Origin: Pedobacter sp. HDW13
Lineage (GTDB): Bacteria > Bacteroidota > Bacteroidia > Sphingobacteriales > Sphingobacteriaceae
NCBI RefSeq assembly: GCF_011303555.1
Contig: NZ_CP049868.1
Coordinates: 3,596,001 to 3,660,000 of the forward strand
Direction: 5' to 3'
DNA length: 64,000 nt
Shown: positions 36,841-46,624 of the stretch, in pieces
Position numbering within the stretch: the stretch's first letter is position 1
Layout of the letters: each line of letters begins with the position of its first letter
Notes under the pieces: model-generated
Databases searched by the model: none
What the model was told of the DNA's origin: nothing
What the model saw: the letters and a program-made list of their open reading frames with translations, nothing else
Position numbers and translations under genes: made by a program

Positions 36841-39800
36841 ATGGACAACAATAAAAATAGATTAAATAAAGGCATTTACAACAAATCAATATTGTTATTG
36901 ATGTTGAATTTTTTTTCGCTTGCACTTTTTGCGCAAAGTGTAAACGTAAGAGGGGTTGTTCAGGATGAAACCGGAGTACCCCTGGCTGGTGCGGTTGTGA
37001 TGCAGGTAAGCAGTGCAAATAGTACAAGAACTGATAAGGACGGCCGCTTTGAACTAAAAAAAGTAACGCCTGGTGCAACAATCAGGGCAACATTTGTTGG
37101 CCGTTTATTACGTGAAATAACCTTAAAGGCCGGAGAAACAGATTTAAAATTTGTATTAAAGGTTGATGCGTTTAGCCTTAAAGAAGTAACGGTTAATACC
37201 GGTTTATATAAACGGCCGGTAGGTAATTTTACCGGTTCAGCAAAAACATATACCGGCGAGGAACTGAAAATGGTTAATCCCAAAAATGTGATACAGGCAT
37301 TAGGGGTGATTGACCCATCTGTAAGGATAGCACAGGATAATCAGTTTGGGAGTGATCCGAACAGATTACCCAATATTCAGATCAGGGGTGCCAATAATTT
37401 ACCTTCTTTACAGCCTGGGGGTACCACAGGGGCAAATCCGGTTTCCAATGGCGATATCATGGCCAATTATCTGGCTAACCCCAACCAGCCGTTAATTATT
37501 TTAGATGGTTTTGAGACTACATTGCAAACACTATTTGATATGGATATCAACCTGATAGCCAATATCACGGTGTTAAAAGATGCGGCAGCAACTGTTGCTT
37601 ATGGTTCAAAGGCCGCAAATGGTGTAATTGTAATCGAAACAAAAGTACCACTGGCCGGAAAACTGAAAGTGACCTACTCCGTTAATACAAGTGTAGAGCT
37701 GCCGGATCTATCATCTTATCATTTGATGAATGCAGAACAGCTGCTGGAGGCGCAAAGGTTAACCGGAATTTTTAGCGACCCCAATAATCAATACAATGAT
37801 ATTGCAAAAAAGCAATGGTACGATTACCGCTTAGCGAAGGTAAAAAGCGGGGTTGATACTTACTGGCTTTCTCAGCCCTTACAAATTGGTTTTGGCTTAA
37901 ACCAAAGTCTTTCCCTGTCTGGTGGTTCAGGCCCGCTGCGGTATTCTTTTGGTTTAAACTATAATGCTTCTGACGGGGCTATGAAAGGCTCTGGAAGGAA
38001 CCGTTATGGTTTAAGTTACAATGTTTCTTATGCTGTTAGCCGAATTAAATTAAGTAACAGCATTCTGGTAGGCTACACCAAAGGGAATAATACCTCGTGG
38101 GGATCTTTTAATGATTACGTAGATCAATTTCCGTATTTTAGAAATAACGATGAAAACGGAAACCCGATTAAAATTTTAGAGCCTGGTCAATCTGCTTTAG
38201 GATTTAATATTACTGCACCGGGTGGCGCATTTACCAATCCATCCTATAATTCTACCTTAAATGTTAAAGACTATAGTACAATTTTAAGTTTTACCAATAA
38301 TACCAATTTGGATTGGTCGATTACAAATGATCTAAAAATAACAGGTAGCTTAGGCTGGAGTAGTAATTTACCGGGTGCTGAAACATTCTACCCGGCTGAT
38401 CATACCCGGTTTGTTTCAAATTCATTAGCACTATTTCCTGATTTGGGCTATTACCAGCAGCTTAAAGGTAAAAATAGCGCAATTAGCGGACGGTTAAATG
38501 GAAGTTATCGCCTGGCTTTAGGTAAAAATACTATTTTGGCCAATTTGGGTACCTCTTTGCAAAAAACAAGTAGTAATTCCACTACTATTGAAGTATATGG
38601 CATTCCTAACGATTATCTGGGTGAACTGGGCCTTGCAAATGGTTTTGATTATCAAACCATAAAACCCAGAACGACTAATAACCTAACTAAAAATCTTTCT
38701 AATTATTTAAGCTTAAGTTATAATTACGATAACCGCTATACTTTAGAATTTACAGCTAACCAAAGCGGGTCTTCGCAATTCGGTTCGAATAGCCGGTTTG
38801 CTCCATTTTTTGCAGGTGGTTTGGCCTGGAATATTGCCAACGAAAAGTTTTTTAAACCTAACGATATTATCCAGGTGGCTAAACTGAGTGCCAGTATTGG
38901 TACTACAGGTAACCAAAACTTTTCTTCGGATATGGCACAACAAATCTATCAGTATAATTATGCAAACAATTACCGCTTAATGGTAGGTGCTTCAACGCTT
39001 AATTATGCTAATCCTGATTTGAAATGGCAGCAAACACTTAAAAGCAATATCGGATTAAATCTGGGATTTTTCAAAGGAAGGCTTAATGCCAGTATTGAGT
39101 TTTTCAGGGAAACGACTGACAACCTGATATTGCCGCTTGATCTTGCGCCCTCTACCGGTTTTTCAACTTATCAGAATAATTTAGGTGCCACTAAAAATGA
39201 AGGATTTGAAGTGGGGATTACCGCTCCTGTAATTAAAAATCCGGCAAGAAACATATTTTGGACGGTTAGCTTTAACGCTGGACATTATACCAATACCATT
39301 ACCAGGTTATCGCCTGCTATTGTAGCTATAAATAATGCATTTAACAGTGCTACAGCTCCAAATGATGTTTTAAACTCAAGATACCAAACTACGCCGTTGC
39401 CACGTTTCGAAGTAGGGCAATCCATGTCGAGGATTTGGGCCGTACCCTCTTTGGGTATCGATCCGGCCACCGGTAAAGAAGTATTCGTTAAATTAGATGG
39501 AAGCCAAACCTTTATCTGGGATGCCAGGGATAAACGCCCGATTGCTGATGCTACTGCTAAAATTAAAGGAAGTGCCAGCTCCAGTCTTACTTACAAAAAT
39601 TTTATCCTGAACTTAAATGTTAGCTATCAGTTTGGTGGTTACATGTATAACCAAACCTTGGTTGATAAAGTTGAAAATGTTGATTTGTTGCATGGTAATG
39701 CGGATTTAAGGGTATTAACAGAACGCTGGAAACAACCCGGTGATCAGGTTGCATTTAAGGCTTTGGTAGCAGATGGTTCAACCGGACTGCAGCAAACAAA

Positions 39801-40029
39801 TGCAACTTCGCGTTTTGTTCAGAAAGATAATTTTCTTGAACTGGCAAGTTTAACGGTTGGTTATAACTTTCCGACAAGCCTAAAATGGGTGAAGGCCGCT
39901 CATTTATCTGCACCTCGTATCATGATTACCCAAAACAATTTACTACGTTTTGCAACAATTAAAACCGAAAGGGGAACGAGCTATCCTTTTTCCAGAAGTT
40001 TAAATTTTGGAATAACTACAAATTTCTAA
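36841..40029 (+). CDS. SusC/RagA family TonB-dependent transporter (second of two)
   Basis: A 1062-residue outer-membrane protein from the ATG at 36841; a TTG five codons earlier is unlikely. The signal peptide ends 'FFSLALFAQ'. The carboxypeptidase-regulatory-like domain is canonical ('VNVRGVVQDETGVPLAGAVVMQVSSANSTRTDKDGRFELKKVTPGATIRATFVG', about 34-100). The plug has 'LPNIQIRGANNLPSL', 'PLIILDGFETTLQTLFDMDINLIANITVLKDAAATVAYGSKAANGVIVIETKVP', and the barrel ends 'YPFSRSLNFGITTNF'. The gap from the previous SusD gene is 44 bp and the next SusD starts 4 bp after its stop, so it is the second SusC/SusD module of the same operon, probably an old tandem duplicate. Confidence 0.94.
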   Translation: MDNNKNRLNKGIYNKSILLLMLNFFSLALFAQSVNVRGVVQDETGVPLAGAVVMQVSSANSTRTDKDGRFELKKVTPGATIRATFVGRLLREITLKAGETDLKFVLKVDAFSLKEVTVNTGLYKRPVGNFTGSAKTYTGEELKMVNPKNVIQALGVIDPSVRIAQDNQFGSDPNRLPNIQIRGANNLPSLQPGGTTGANPVSNGDIMANYLANPNQPLIILDGFETTLQTLFDMDINLIANITVLKDAAATVAYGSKAANGVIVIETKVPLAGKLKVTYSVNTSVELPDLSSYHLMNAEQLLEAQRLTGIFSDPNNQYNDIAKKQWYDYRLAKVKSGVDTYWLSQPLQIGFGLNQSLSLSGGSGPLRYSFGLNYNASDGAMKGSGRNRYGLSYNVSYAVSRIKLSNSILVGYTKGNNTSWGSFNDYVDQFPYFRNNDENGNPIKILEPGQSALGFNITAPGGAFTNPSYNSTLNVKDYSTILSFTNNTNLDWSITNDLKITGSLGWSSNLPGAETFYPADHTRFVSNSLALFPDLGYYQQLKGKNSAISGRLNGSYRLALGKNTILANLGTSLQKTSSNSTTIEVYGIPNDYLGELGLANGFDYQTIKPRTTNNLTKNLSNYLSLSYNYDNRYTLEFTANQSGSSQFGSNSRFAPFFAGGLAWNIANEKFFKPNDIIQVAKLSASIGTTGNQNFSSDMAQQIYQYNYANNYRLMVGASTLNYANPDLKWQQTLKSNIGLNLGFFKGRLNASIEFFRETTDNLILPLDLAPSTGFSTYQNNLGATKNEGFEVGITAPVIKNPARNIFWTVSFNAGHYTNTITRLSPAIVAINNAFNSATAPNDVLNSRYQTTPLPRFEVGQSMSRIWAVPSLGIDPATGKEVFVKLDGSQTFIWDARDKRPIADATAKIKGSASSSLTYKNFILNLNVSYQFGGYMYNQTLVDKVENVDLLHGNADLRVLTERWKQPGDQVAFKALVADGSTGLQQTNATSRFVQKDNFLELASLTVGYNFPTSLKWVKAAHLSAPRIMITQNNLLRFATIKTERGTSYPFSRSLNFGITTNF

Positions 40030-40033
40030 GTGT

Positions 40034-41515
40034 ATGTTTAAAAAGAATAAAATTACACCGAAAATCAATCAGGCAGCCACTGGCTTGTTATGTTGCTTTG
40101 TACTGTTGCTTACATTGAACGGATGTAAGAAATTTCTGGAAATGCCATTAAAAGATAAAGTCCCTCAACAAGCTTTGTTTAATGATGAACAAGGTTTCAC
40201 CGACGCCCTGACAGGCGTTTATTTAGGGATGGATAAGCCGGCTTCTTTTGCTGGAAAAGGTTTATATACGCAAGATTTATCGGTAGGAATGCTTTCGGTA
40301 TTGGTGAATAATTACACCAATGCCTCAACCTCGGCTTTAGGCGATAACCTTTACGCCAATACTTACCGGTATGATTATGCCCAGGTAGGGGTAAAAGCTG
40401 AAATGGCATTGATATGGGGCGGAATGTATAACAACATCGCTAATCTAAATAACCTGCTTGGTTATGTTGATGCAAAAAAAGAAGTTTTTTCAAGAGATCA
40501 CTACAATAAGGTTAAAGGAGAGGCTTTAGCACTAAGGGGTTTATTCCACTTTGATCTGGCCCGTTTATTTGGTCAGTTACCTTTAACGGGTATGAATGAG
40601 AAGGCAATACCATACGTGAGTAATTTTACAGCTAAAGCAGCCCCTTTTTTAACGCTTAATGCAGTATTGGATTCTTGTATAGCAGATTTAAATCAGGCTA
40701 AAAATATACTGGCCCAGGCAGATACTTCAGCGTTACAGCAAGGCAATTTAGATTTATTTTCGGGCTATACCCAAAATCACATGAACTATTGGGCAACCAA
40801 AGCCTGTTTGGCCCGTATTTACCTGTACAAGGGAGATTATGCAAATGCTATGGCCAATGCAAAAGAAGTTATTGGAAGTAATAAATTTCCGCTGTCTACC
40901 AGTAACGTAGCTTTGGCAACGGCCAGTACCAGAGATCGCCTTTTTTCAAAAGAACTGGTTTTTGCACTTTACAGTACCAACATCGGCTTAATTAACGAAG
41001 GGCTTTTTAATGTAGGCGGAACGACGGGAGTTTCACTTCAGCTTGCACCTGCTAATAAAACTGCACTTTACGGCACTACCGACTGGAGGTTATCGTGGTT
41101 CGATAATAATTCGGCAAAAGCCTTTAATGTTCCTTCTAAATTTTTCCAGAATGCGGGATTACCCTATCCCATGCAAAATATTATGCCTGTGATCAGGATT
41201 TCTGAAATGTACTATGTGGTTGCTGAATGTGCTAATGCAATGGGAGATCTTGCAACAGGATTATCGTACTTGAATTTAGCCAGGAGCGCAAGGGGCTTAA
41301 CTACATTAACAACAGCCACTGTACCAGATGGAATAGCCTTATCTGCAGAGATTACCAGAGAATATAAAAGGGAATTTATCCAGGAAGGACAAACTTTCTT
41401 TTACTATAAAAGACTGAATAAAGATTTGAAAACAGAATCGGGAACAACAGTTCCTGTTCCTGCCAATGTATATGTATTTCCAATTCCGGATAAGGAATTA
41501 GAGTACAATAAATAG
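40034..41515 (+). CDS. SusD/RagB family lipoprotein (second of two)
   Basis: A 493-residue surface lipoprotein with signal and lipobox ('CCFVLLLTLNGCKKFLEMP'). Family features: 'VPQQALFNDEQGFTDALTGVYLGMDKPASFAGKGLYTQDLSVGML', 'DHYNKVKGEALALRGLFHFDLARLFGQL', 'WATKACLARIYLYKGDYANAMANAKEVI', 'IRISEMYYVVAECANAMGDLATGLSYLNLARSARGL' and 'REYKREFIQEGQTFFYYKRLNKD', ending 'NVYVFPIPDKELEYNK'. It would bind ligand for the second SusC, whose stop is only 4 bp upstream. Confidence 0.94.
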   Translation: MFKKNKITPKINQAATGLLCCFVLLLTLNGCKKFLEMPLKDKVPQQALFNDEQGFTDALTGVYLGMDKPASFAGKGLYTQDLSVGMLSVLVNNYTNASTSALGDNLYANTYRYDYAQVGVKAEMALIWGGMYNNIANLNNLLGYVDAKKEVFSRDHYNKVKGEALALRGLFHFDLARLFGQLPLTGMNEKAIPYVSNFTAKAAPFLTLNAVLDSCIADLNQAKNILAQADTSALQQGNLDLFSGYTQNHMNYWATKACLARIYLYKGDYANAMANAKEVIGSNKFPLSTSNVALATASTRDRLFSKELVFALYSTNIGLINEGLFNVGGTTGVSLQLAPANKTALYGTTDWRLSWFDNNSAKAFNVPSKFFQNAGLPYPMQNIMPVIRISEMYYVVAECANAMGDLATGLSYLNLARSARGLTTLTTATVPDGIALSAEITREYKREFIQEGQTFFYYKRLNKDLKTESGTTVPVPANVYVFPIPDKELEYNK

Positions 41516-41539
41516 TAACCATTAAATTAAAGAATTGTT

Positions 41540-42322
41540 ATGAAACTTATTTTGCTGTGTATGACAGCTTTTTTGTCCATCTCCTTTTTTAGCGGATGCA
41601 GCAAGGATCCTGCTTTGTTTGCAGAAGCCGATGCCATTTATTTTGGAACGGCCGACACAAGCATCTCTTACTCCTTTGCTAAATACCCTAAAAAGTTAAA
41701 AGATACCATTAACGTGCCTGTAAATGTATTGGGAAATTCTGCCGCGACAGATAGGTCGTTCAGTGTTGAAATATTGCCTTCTGCTAACAACGCAGCCATT
41801 GAAGGCACACATTTTAAGCTGTTAACAAATCTAATTATCCCTGCAAAATCGGTAATGGGTATGCTTCCGGTTGTAGTATATCGTACTGCTGATTTAGAAA
41901 ACGGGAAACAGGTTAAAATAAACCTTAAACTAAAGAAAGATCAGAATTTCGCAGCAGAGGGGATTACCACTAAACAGAAAATAACAATTAACCTGGGGTA
42001 TATGCAGAAACCAGATTCGTGGGGTGAGTTTACCGGAACGGTAACCGGTTTTTTTGCGGGCTATCAGACTAATTTCGGCACCTGGAGCCCCACAAAATAC
42101 AAAGTGATTTTAGATGCCCTGTACGATCCGGCAACAGGAGTAACCATAACAGAGTTTCCCGGAAGCAGATTTTCTCCCCCTGTGGCCTATAACTTATATC
42201 TGGCAACGGTAAGAAATTATATCAAAACAAATTACCCGGGCAATTACGGCTTACCAGGCGCGGTATTAAACGATCCTGACAATGGGAATAAACCCATCCA
42301 GGTTGGACCGGCAAACTATTAA
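41540..42322 (+). CDS. DUF4843-domain lipoprotein
   Basis: A 260-residue lipoprotein (lipobox 'FFSGCSKD', Cys about 20). The body has the DUF4843 layout: 'ADAIYFGTADTSISYSFAKYPKKLKDTINVPVNVLGNSAATDRSFSVEI', 'GTHFKLLTNLIIPAKSVMGMLPVVVYRTADLENGKQVKINLKLKKDQNF', 'ITINLGYMQKPDSW', then a C-terminal 'GTWSPTKYKVILDALYD' segment. DUF4843 proteins accompany SusC/SusD pairs with PKD-like lipoproteins and are probably surface ligand-binding accessories. The gene follows SusD by 24 bp and its stop overlaps the region of the next start. Confidence 0.88.
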   Translation: MKLILLCMTAFLSISFFSGCSKDPALFAEADAIYFGTADTSISYSFAKYPKKLKDTINVPVNVLGNSAATDRSFSVEILPSANNAAIEGTHFKLLTNLIIPAKSVMGMLPVVVYRTADLENGKQVKINLKLKKDQNFAAEGITTKQKITINLGYMQKPDSWGEFTGTVTGFFAGYQTNFGTWSPTKYKVILDALYDPATGVTITEFPGSRFSPPVAYNLYLATVRNYIKTNYPGNYGLPGAVLNDPDNGNKPIQVGPANY

Positions 42323-42348
42323 TGAACTTTCATTTGACAAGTGAAGAA

Positions 42349-44013
42349 ATGAAACAGATGAAAAAAATATTAGGTATTTTCTTAAGCTTAACTGCTGTCG
42401 CATCAATAATTATAGGCTGTTCTAAAGATCAGGGAAATTACGATTATATCGAAATCAATACTTTGAAGATTTCGGCTGACATGGCCAGCGCAGATCCAGC
42501 TATGTTTGTTACGCCAGATTCAATTATTCTACGTCAGAATGATAGTTTAAAGGTGAAACTAAAAATAGACGCTTCAATTGGTGCTCCGGGCAACCTTTCT
42601 TATCAGTGGTTAATTACACAATATTTACAGGCAAATGCGAATCCTTCAAAATATATGATTAGTGAGGCGGCGAGCTTAAAGACTAGGATTACCCTTCCTC
42701 CGAATTTATACAGATTGGTGGCCCGGGTAACCAATAACGATACAGGGGTTTCCTATTATAAAACATTTGTACTCAATGTATCTGGGGCAGAATGGGGAGG
42801 TGAAGGCTGGCTGGTATTGCAAGAGCAGCAAAATGGAGCCGATATTTCAGTAATTACCACCAGGGATGGCGGGGTAAAAGGGAAAGTCTTCAATAATGTG
42901 TATGCTACCATGAACGGGCACAAGCTGCCTGCCGGAACTTTTAAGGTAAACGTAGTTAATTATGCAACTGCAATTAATGCACAAAAGGTCTCGTTCCTTT
43001 ATCCAAATGGAGGATTACAGGTTAGAAGTGTTGATTTTGCGGACTCAACAAGGATAGAAAACTGGTTTACTCCCGGTGCAATATCTTCGATGAATTTTCA
43101 GGCAAACGGTTCTGCGGGTGGCTCGGGAGCTGGATGGGAATATGTAATTGTAAATAACCAGATTGCTTACCGTCAGTTTCAAAGTGTGGCTCATTTGGCT
43201 AACCCCCCTTTGTTTTTTCCACCTTATGCTGGTCTTACTATTGCGCCATATGTAATTAATGCCAGTACAAGTGATCAAATATATACCCTTTATGATAGGG
43301 TGAATAAAGGGTTTGTGTTGTTTAATGCCTCTACATCTGCATTGGTAAATATACCCGCCTATGCTGCGGCCACAACAAATTTAAATCCTGTTACCGGGAG
43401 TGGATTTGATTTGAAAAACATGACCGATAATATGATTTATGCTGAGAATGCACAACCCATGACGGCATCGCTCGCCATATACTGGAATTGTTTCTTTAGA
43501 GATGACGCTGGTAACAACACCTACCTGGTGCAGTTTCCAAGAGGTATAGCTTATTCAAACAATTTTACAACCGGACGTTTCCAGTTAAAAGAAGCAAACT
43601 GTCCGGGTATTAATACTGCGACCATGTTTGCTAATCCGACCTTTTTATCGCAGCCAAAGGGAGTGTTTTATTATGTAAACAGCAATAAAATATACACTTG
43701 TACAGTGAATAATCTGGCCAGTTCTGCTGCAACGGTTGGTTTAACATTTCCAGGTGGCACAGTAATCAAAGCGATGAAGATTTTTAATTCGGGTTATACT
43801 GCCGCTAATATTACCGCACTTAATGTACCCGAAGGTAAGGTGTTGGTAGTAGCAACCGATGAAACGGCCAGTGGTGGTGGAAACAAGGTTTATTTCTTTA
43901 ACCTCAACGCTCAAACTGGCGCTATTTTAGGCTCAGTGTCATCTCCAGCCGATGTTTATACCGGCTTTGATAAAATTACCGATATCACCTTTAAAAAATC
44001 TCTCGGGAGATAA
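42349..44013 (+). CDS. PKD-like family surface lipoprotein
   Basis: A 554-residue lipoprotein. I chose the ATG at 42349 ('MKQMKKILGIFLSLTAVASIIIGCSKDQGNYDY'), although an ATG at 42322 overlaps the previous stop codon and might couple translation. The lipobox Cys is about 24. Residues about 30-150 include 'SADPAMFVTPDSIILRQNDSLKVKLKIDASIGAPGNLSYQWLITQYLQ', the PKD-like start of this family. The remainder (residues 150-550) forms a long beta-rich domain, 'GEGWLVLQEQQNGADISVITTRDG', ending in a possible propeller-like domain. Such proteins sit with DUF4843 lipoproteins behind SusC/SusD pairs. The ligand is unknown. Confidence 0.85.
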   Translation: MKQMKKILGIFLSLTAVASIIIGCSKDQGNYDYIEINTLKISADMASADPAMFVTPDSIILRQNDSLKVKLKIDASIGAPGNLSYQWLITQYLQANANPSKYMISEAASLKTRITLPPNLYRLVARVTNNDTGVSYYKTFVLNVSGAEWGGEGWLVLQEQQNGADISVITTRDGGVKGKVFNNVYATMNGHKLPAGTFKVNVVNYATAINAQKVSFLYPNGGLQVRSVDFADSTRIENWFTPGAISSMNFQANGSAGGSGAGWEYVIVNNQIAYRQFQSVAHLANPPLFFPPYAGLTIAPYVINASTSDQIYTLYDRVNKGFVLFNASTSALVNIPAYAAATTNLNPVTGSGFDLKNMTDNMIYAENAQPMTASLAIYWNCFFRDDAGNNTYLVQFPRGIAYSNNFTTGRFQLKEANCPGINTATMFANPTFLSQPKGVFYYVNSNKIYTCTVNNLASSAATVGLTFPGGTVIKAMKIFNSGYTAANITALNVPEGKVLVVATDETASGGGNKVYFFNLNAQTGAILGSVSSPADVYTGFDKITDITFKKSLGR

Positions 44014-44082
44014 GTATATAGAACTTAATTAAACACACATATGGCCGTGAACAACGGCAGCTAATAAGATCAATTAATAAAT

Positions 44083-46593
44083 ATGATAAAATTAAAGTTT
44101 ATACCTGTTTTTGCCCTCGTTTTATTTGCGGCAGAAAAAGGATTCGCACAAGATTCGACCTCGGTTACCAAACCTGTAGTTGTAGCTAAATTAAAGCCCT
44201 ATAACCAGGTTATTACAGCTAAGTCTATATCAAAGCTGGGTTTGTTTACTGTTCACAAAGTTGATGAACGTTATTATTTTGAAATCCCTGATGAATTGTT
44301 GTCAAGGGAATTCCTGTTCACAACGCGTTTGAGTAAAGTTCCGACCGGAAGTCCCCGTTATAGTGGAGATCTGATGAATGGCATTATTGTTTCTTTCGAA
44401 AAAGCAGCTGGTGATAAACTATTTGTACGTGCTATAACCAATGTCGCACAAAGCGACCCGTCAAATGAACTGGCAAAAGCAGTTAAAAATGCTACCATTG
44501 ATCCCATCATTATGGTATTAGATTTAAAAGCACGCAGTGTTGATGGTAAATCTTCTGTTGTGGAAATGACAGATTTCTTTTTAAAGGATAACCTGATTTC
44601 CGGTTTCCATCCTGCGGCTAAAAAACAAATGGGTACCGGTGCACCGGCAGCGGATAGGTCGGCAATTCTGGGAATGGAAGCTTATCCAAATAATATCGAG
44701 GTAAAATCACTTAAAACCTATGCTTTGGCTGTGGCCCCAAGGCCAGCAGCGGCTGATGGAGATTCTCCTGCCGACGCTTCGGCACCAGCGCCGTCGAGCG
44801 TTGGCGTTACCTTCGAAATTAGCAATTCAGTAATGGTATTGCCTAAAGAGGCCATGAAAATTCAGGCTTATGATCCAAGAGTTGGTTTCAAATCTGATTC
44901 TTACACTGTTTTTTCTGATGCACAACAGAAGGTGGAGGAAAGACGCTTTATCATTAAGAACAGACTGGAAGTAAAACCCGAAGATTTAAAACGTTATCAG
45001 GCAGGCGAACTGGTAGAACCTAAAGAACCATTGGTGTATTATATCGATCCAGCAACGCCAAAACAATACAGAAAATACATGATTGCCGGTATCAATAACT
45101 GGAACGAGGCATTTAAGGCCGCAGGTTTCAAGAATGCCATTATTGGCAAAGAGTGGCCGGTTAACGATAAATCAATGGATTTGGAAGATGGACGTTTCCG
45201 CGTTATTCGCTACATGCCAGCTATCAGCCCCTTTGTTGATAATAACCAGGTAACAGATCCACGTTCGGGAGAAATTATCCAAACTTATATCGGTTGGTCG
45301 CACTCGCAGGTTAAAACCCTTCACGACTGGTACATGATTCAAGCCGGGGCGGCAGATAAAGATGCACGAAACATGAAATTTAGCGAAGAACTAATGGGTG
45401 CATTAATACAGGCGGAAATCAGCAGAACTGTAGGCTTTACACTGGGTTTAACAGAAAACCTGGGCAGCAGTTATGCAATCCCTTTAGAAAAACTGAGAGA
45501 TAAAAACTGGCTGGCAAATCACCCGTTTAATTATTCGATCATGGATTATAACCATTATAATTATGTGGCCCAACCTGCTGATCAGGTTTCGCGTAAAGGT
45601 TTAATTCCACAGATTAGCGATTATGATAAATGGGCTATTAAATGGGCTTATACCAACACCGGGGCTACCAGTTTCGAAGCAGATAAGAAAATCAGATTGG
45701 GCTGGATTAAAAACAATTTAAATGCAAATACTAACCTGATTTTTGCAAGCCAGCCTGCCGGTATTAAACCTACGGATATTACCAATCCTACAGCGCAATG
45801 GGAAGATTTAAGTAATAACCCAGTAGGGGCAGCAGCATATGGTATAAAAAACCTGAAGTATGTTATGGCTAATTTAATTCCGTGGACGACTACAGGCGAA
45901 AATACGTATTATAATACTTCAGACCTTTATTACACTCTTGTAAGCCAATATTCGTTCTTTATGCGTTATGCTTTTACTCAAATTGGCGGTGTTACAGAAA
46001 ATTTGAAAACTGTAGACCAGGTTGGCGATGTATATGTTCCTGTTGCGAAGATAATTCAAAAACAGGCAGTTGCTTTTTTAAATAAGGAAGTTTTTAACAC
46101 GCCAAACTGGATTTTGGACCCTAACGTATTAAACAAATTCAGAAAGCCCGCTAAAAAAGAAGACGTTACAAAAATGCAGGAAGATGCACTTTTTAAACTT
46201 ATTGATCCTAACCGCCTTTTCCGTATGAACACTGCTACCATGCGTTTTGGAAAGGATAAAACCTATACGGTTGATGAGATGCTTACTGATCTAAGAAGTG
46301 GGCTTTATGCCGAGTTCAAAAATCACCAAATGGTAGATGGCAATAAGCGGTATCTGCAAAAATTTGCAGTAAATTATTTGCTTAAATATCTGGCAGAAGG
46401 CGAAGTAGTTCCAGATCCAACAAAAGATGTCCTTATTGCGGGGACAGATATTCCTTTGGCCATGCGTAAAAACTTAAAAGCAATTGAGGCCCAATGTAAA
46501 GCTGCAATTCCAACTTACACTGATCCGGTAATGTTGGCGCATCTTAAATACATTTCGGACAAAATCAACAATGCCCTAAATCCGAAAAATTAA
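44083..46593 (+). CDS. Metalloprotease-family paralogue with a destroyed zinc site (pseudoenzyme)
   Basis: An 836-residue secreted protein (signal 1-22, 'KGFAQ') of the DUF5117/DUF5118/DUF4953 zinc-metalloprotease family. Family blocks are conserved: 'YYFEIPDELLSREFLFTTRLSKVPTGSP' (N-terminal), 'VEPKEPLVYYIDPATPKQYRKYMIAGINNWNEAFKAAGFKNAIIGKEWP', 'TDPRSGEIIQTYIGWSHSQVKTLHDWYMIQAG'. Where the active paralogue has HEVGHTLGLRHN, this protein reads RTVGFTLGLTEN at residues 448-459. All three zinc ligands and the catalytic Glu are replaced, while 'TLGL' and 'NLGSSYAIPLEKLRDKNW' around them are kept and the frame is intact. So it is probably a non-catalytic binding or chaperoning partner rather than a decayed gene. 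It lies 31 bp upstream of the HExxH paralogue. Confidence 0.9.
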   Translation: MIKLKFIPVFALVLFAAEKGFAQDSTSVTKPVVVAKLKPYNQVITAKSISKLGLFTVHKVDERYYFEIPDELLSREFLFTTRLSKVPTGSPRYSGDLMNGIIVSFEKAAGDKLFVRAITNVAQSDPSNELAKAVKNATIDPIIMVLDLKARSVDGKSSVVEMTDFFLKDNLISGFHPAAKKQMGTGAPAADRSAILGMEAYPNNIEVKSLKTYALAVAPRPAAADGDSPADASAPAPSSVGVTFEISNSVMVLPKEAMKIQAYDPRVGFKSDSYTVFSDAQQKVEERRFIIKNRLEVKPEDLKRYQAGELVEPKEPLVYYIDPATPKQYRKYMIAGINNWNEAFKAAGFKNAIIGKEWPVNDKSMDLEDGRFRVIRYMPAISPFVDNNQVTDPRSGEIIQTYIGWSHSQVKTLHDWYMIQAGAADKDARNMKFSEELMGALIQAEISRTVGFTLGLTENLGSSYAIPLEKLRDKNWLANHPFNYSIMDYNHYNYVAQPADQVSRKGLIPQISDYDKWAIKWAYTNTGATSFEADKKIRLGWIKNNLNANTNLIFASQPAGIKPTDITNPTAQWEDLSNNPVGAAAYGIKNLKYVMANLIPWTTTGENTYYNTSDLYYTLVSQYSFFMRYAFTQIGGVTENLKTVDQVGDVYVPVAKIIQKQAVAFLNKEVFNTPNWILDPNVLNKFRKPAKKEDVTKMQEDALFKLIDPNRLFRMNTATMRFGKDKTYTVDEMLTDLRSGLYAEFKNHQMVDGNKRYLQKFAVNYLLKYLAEGEVVPDPTKDVLIAGTDIPLAMRKNLKAIEAQCKAAIPTYTDPVMLAHLKYISDKINNALNPKN

Positions 46594-46624
46594 AATCACT
46601 GTATATTAAGATAATAAGTAGATA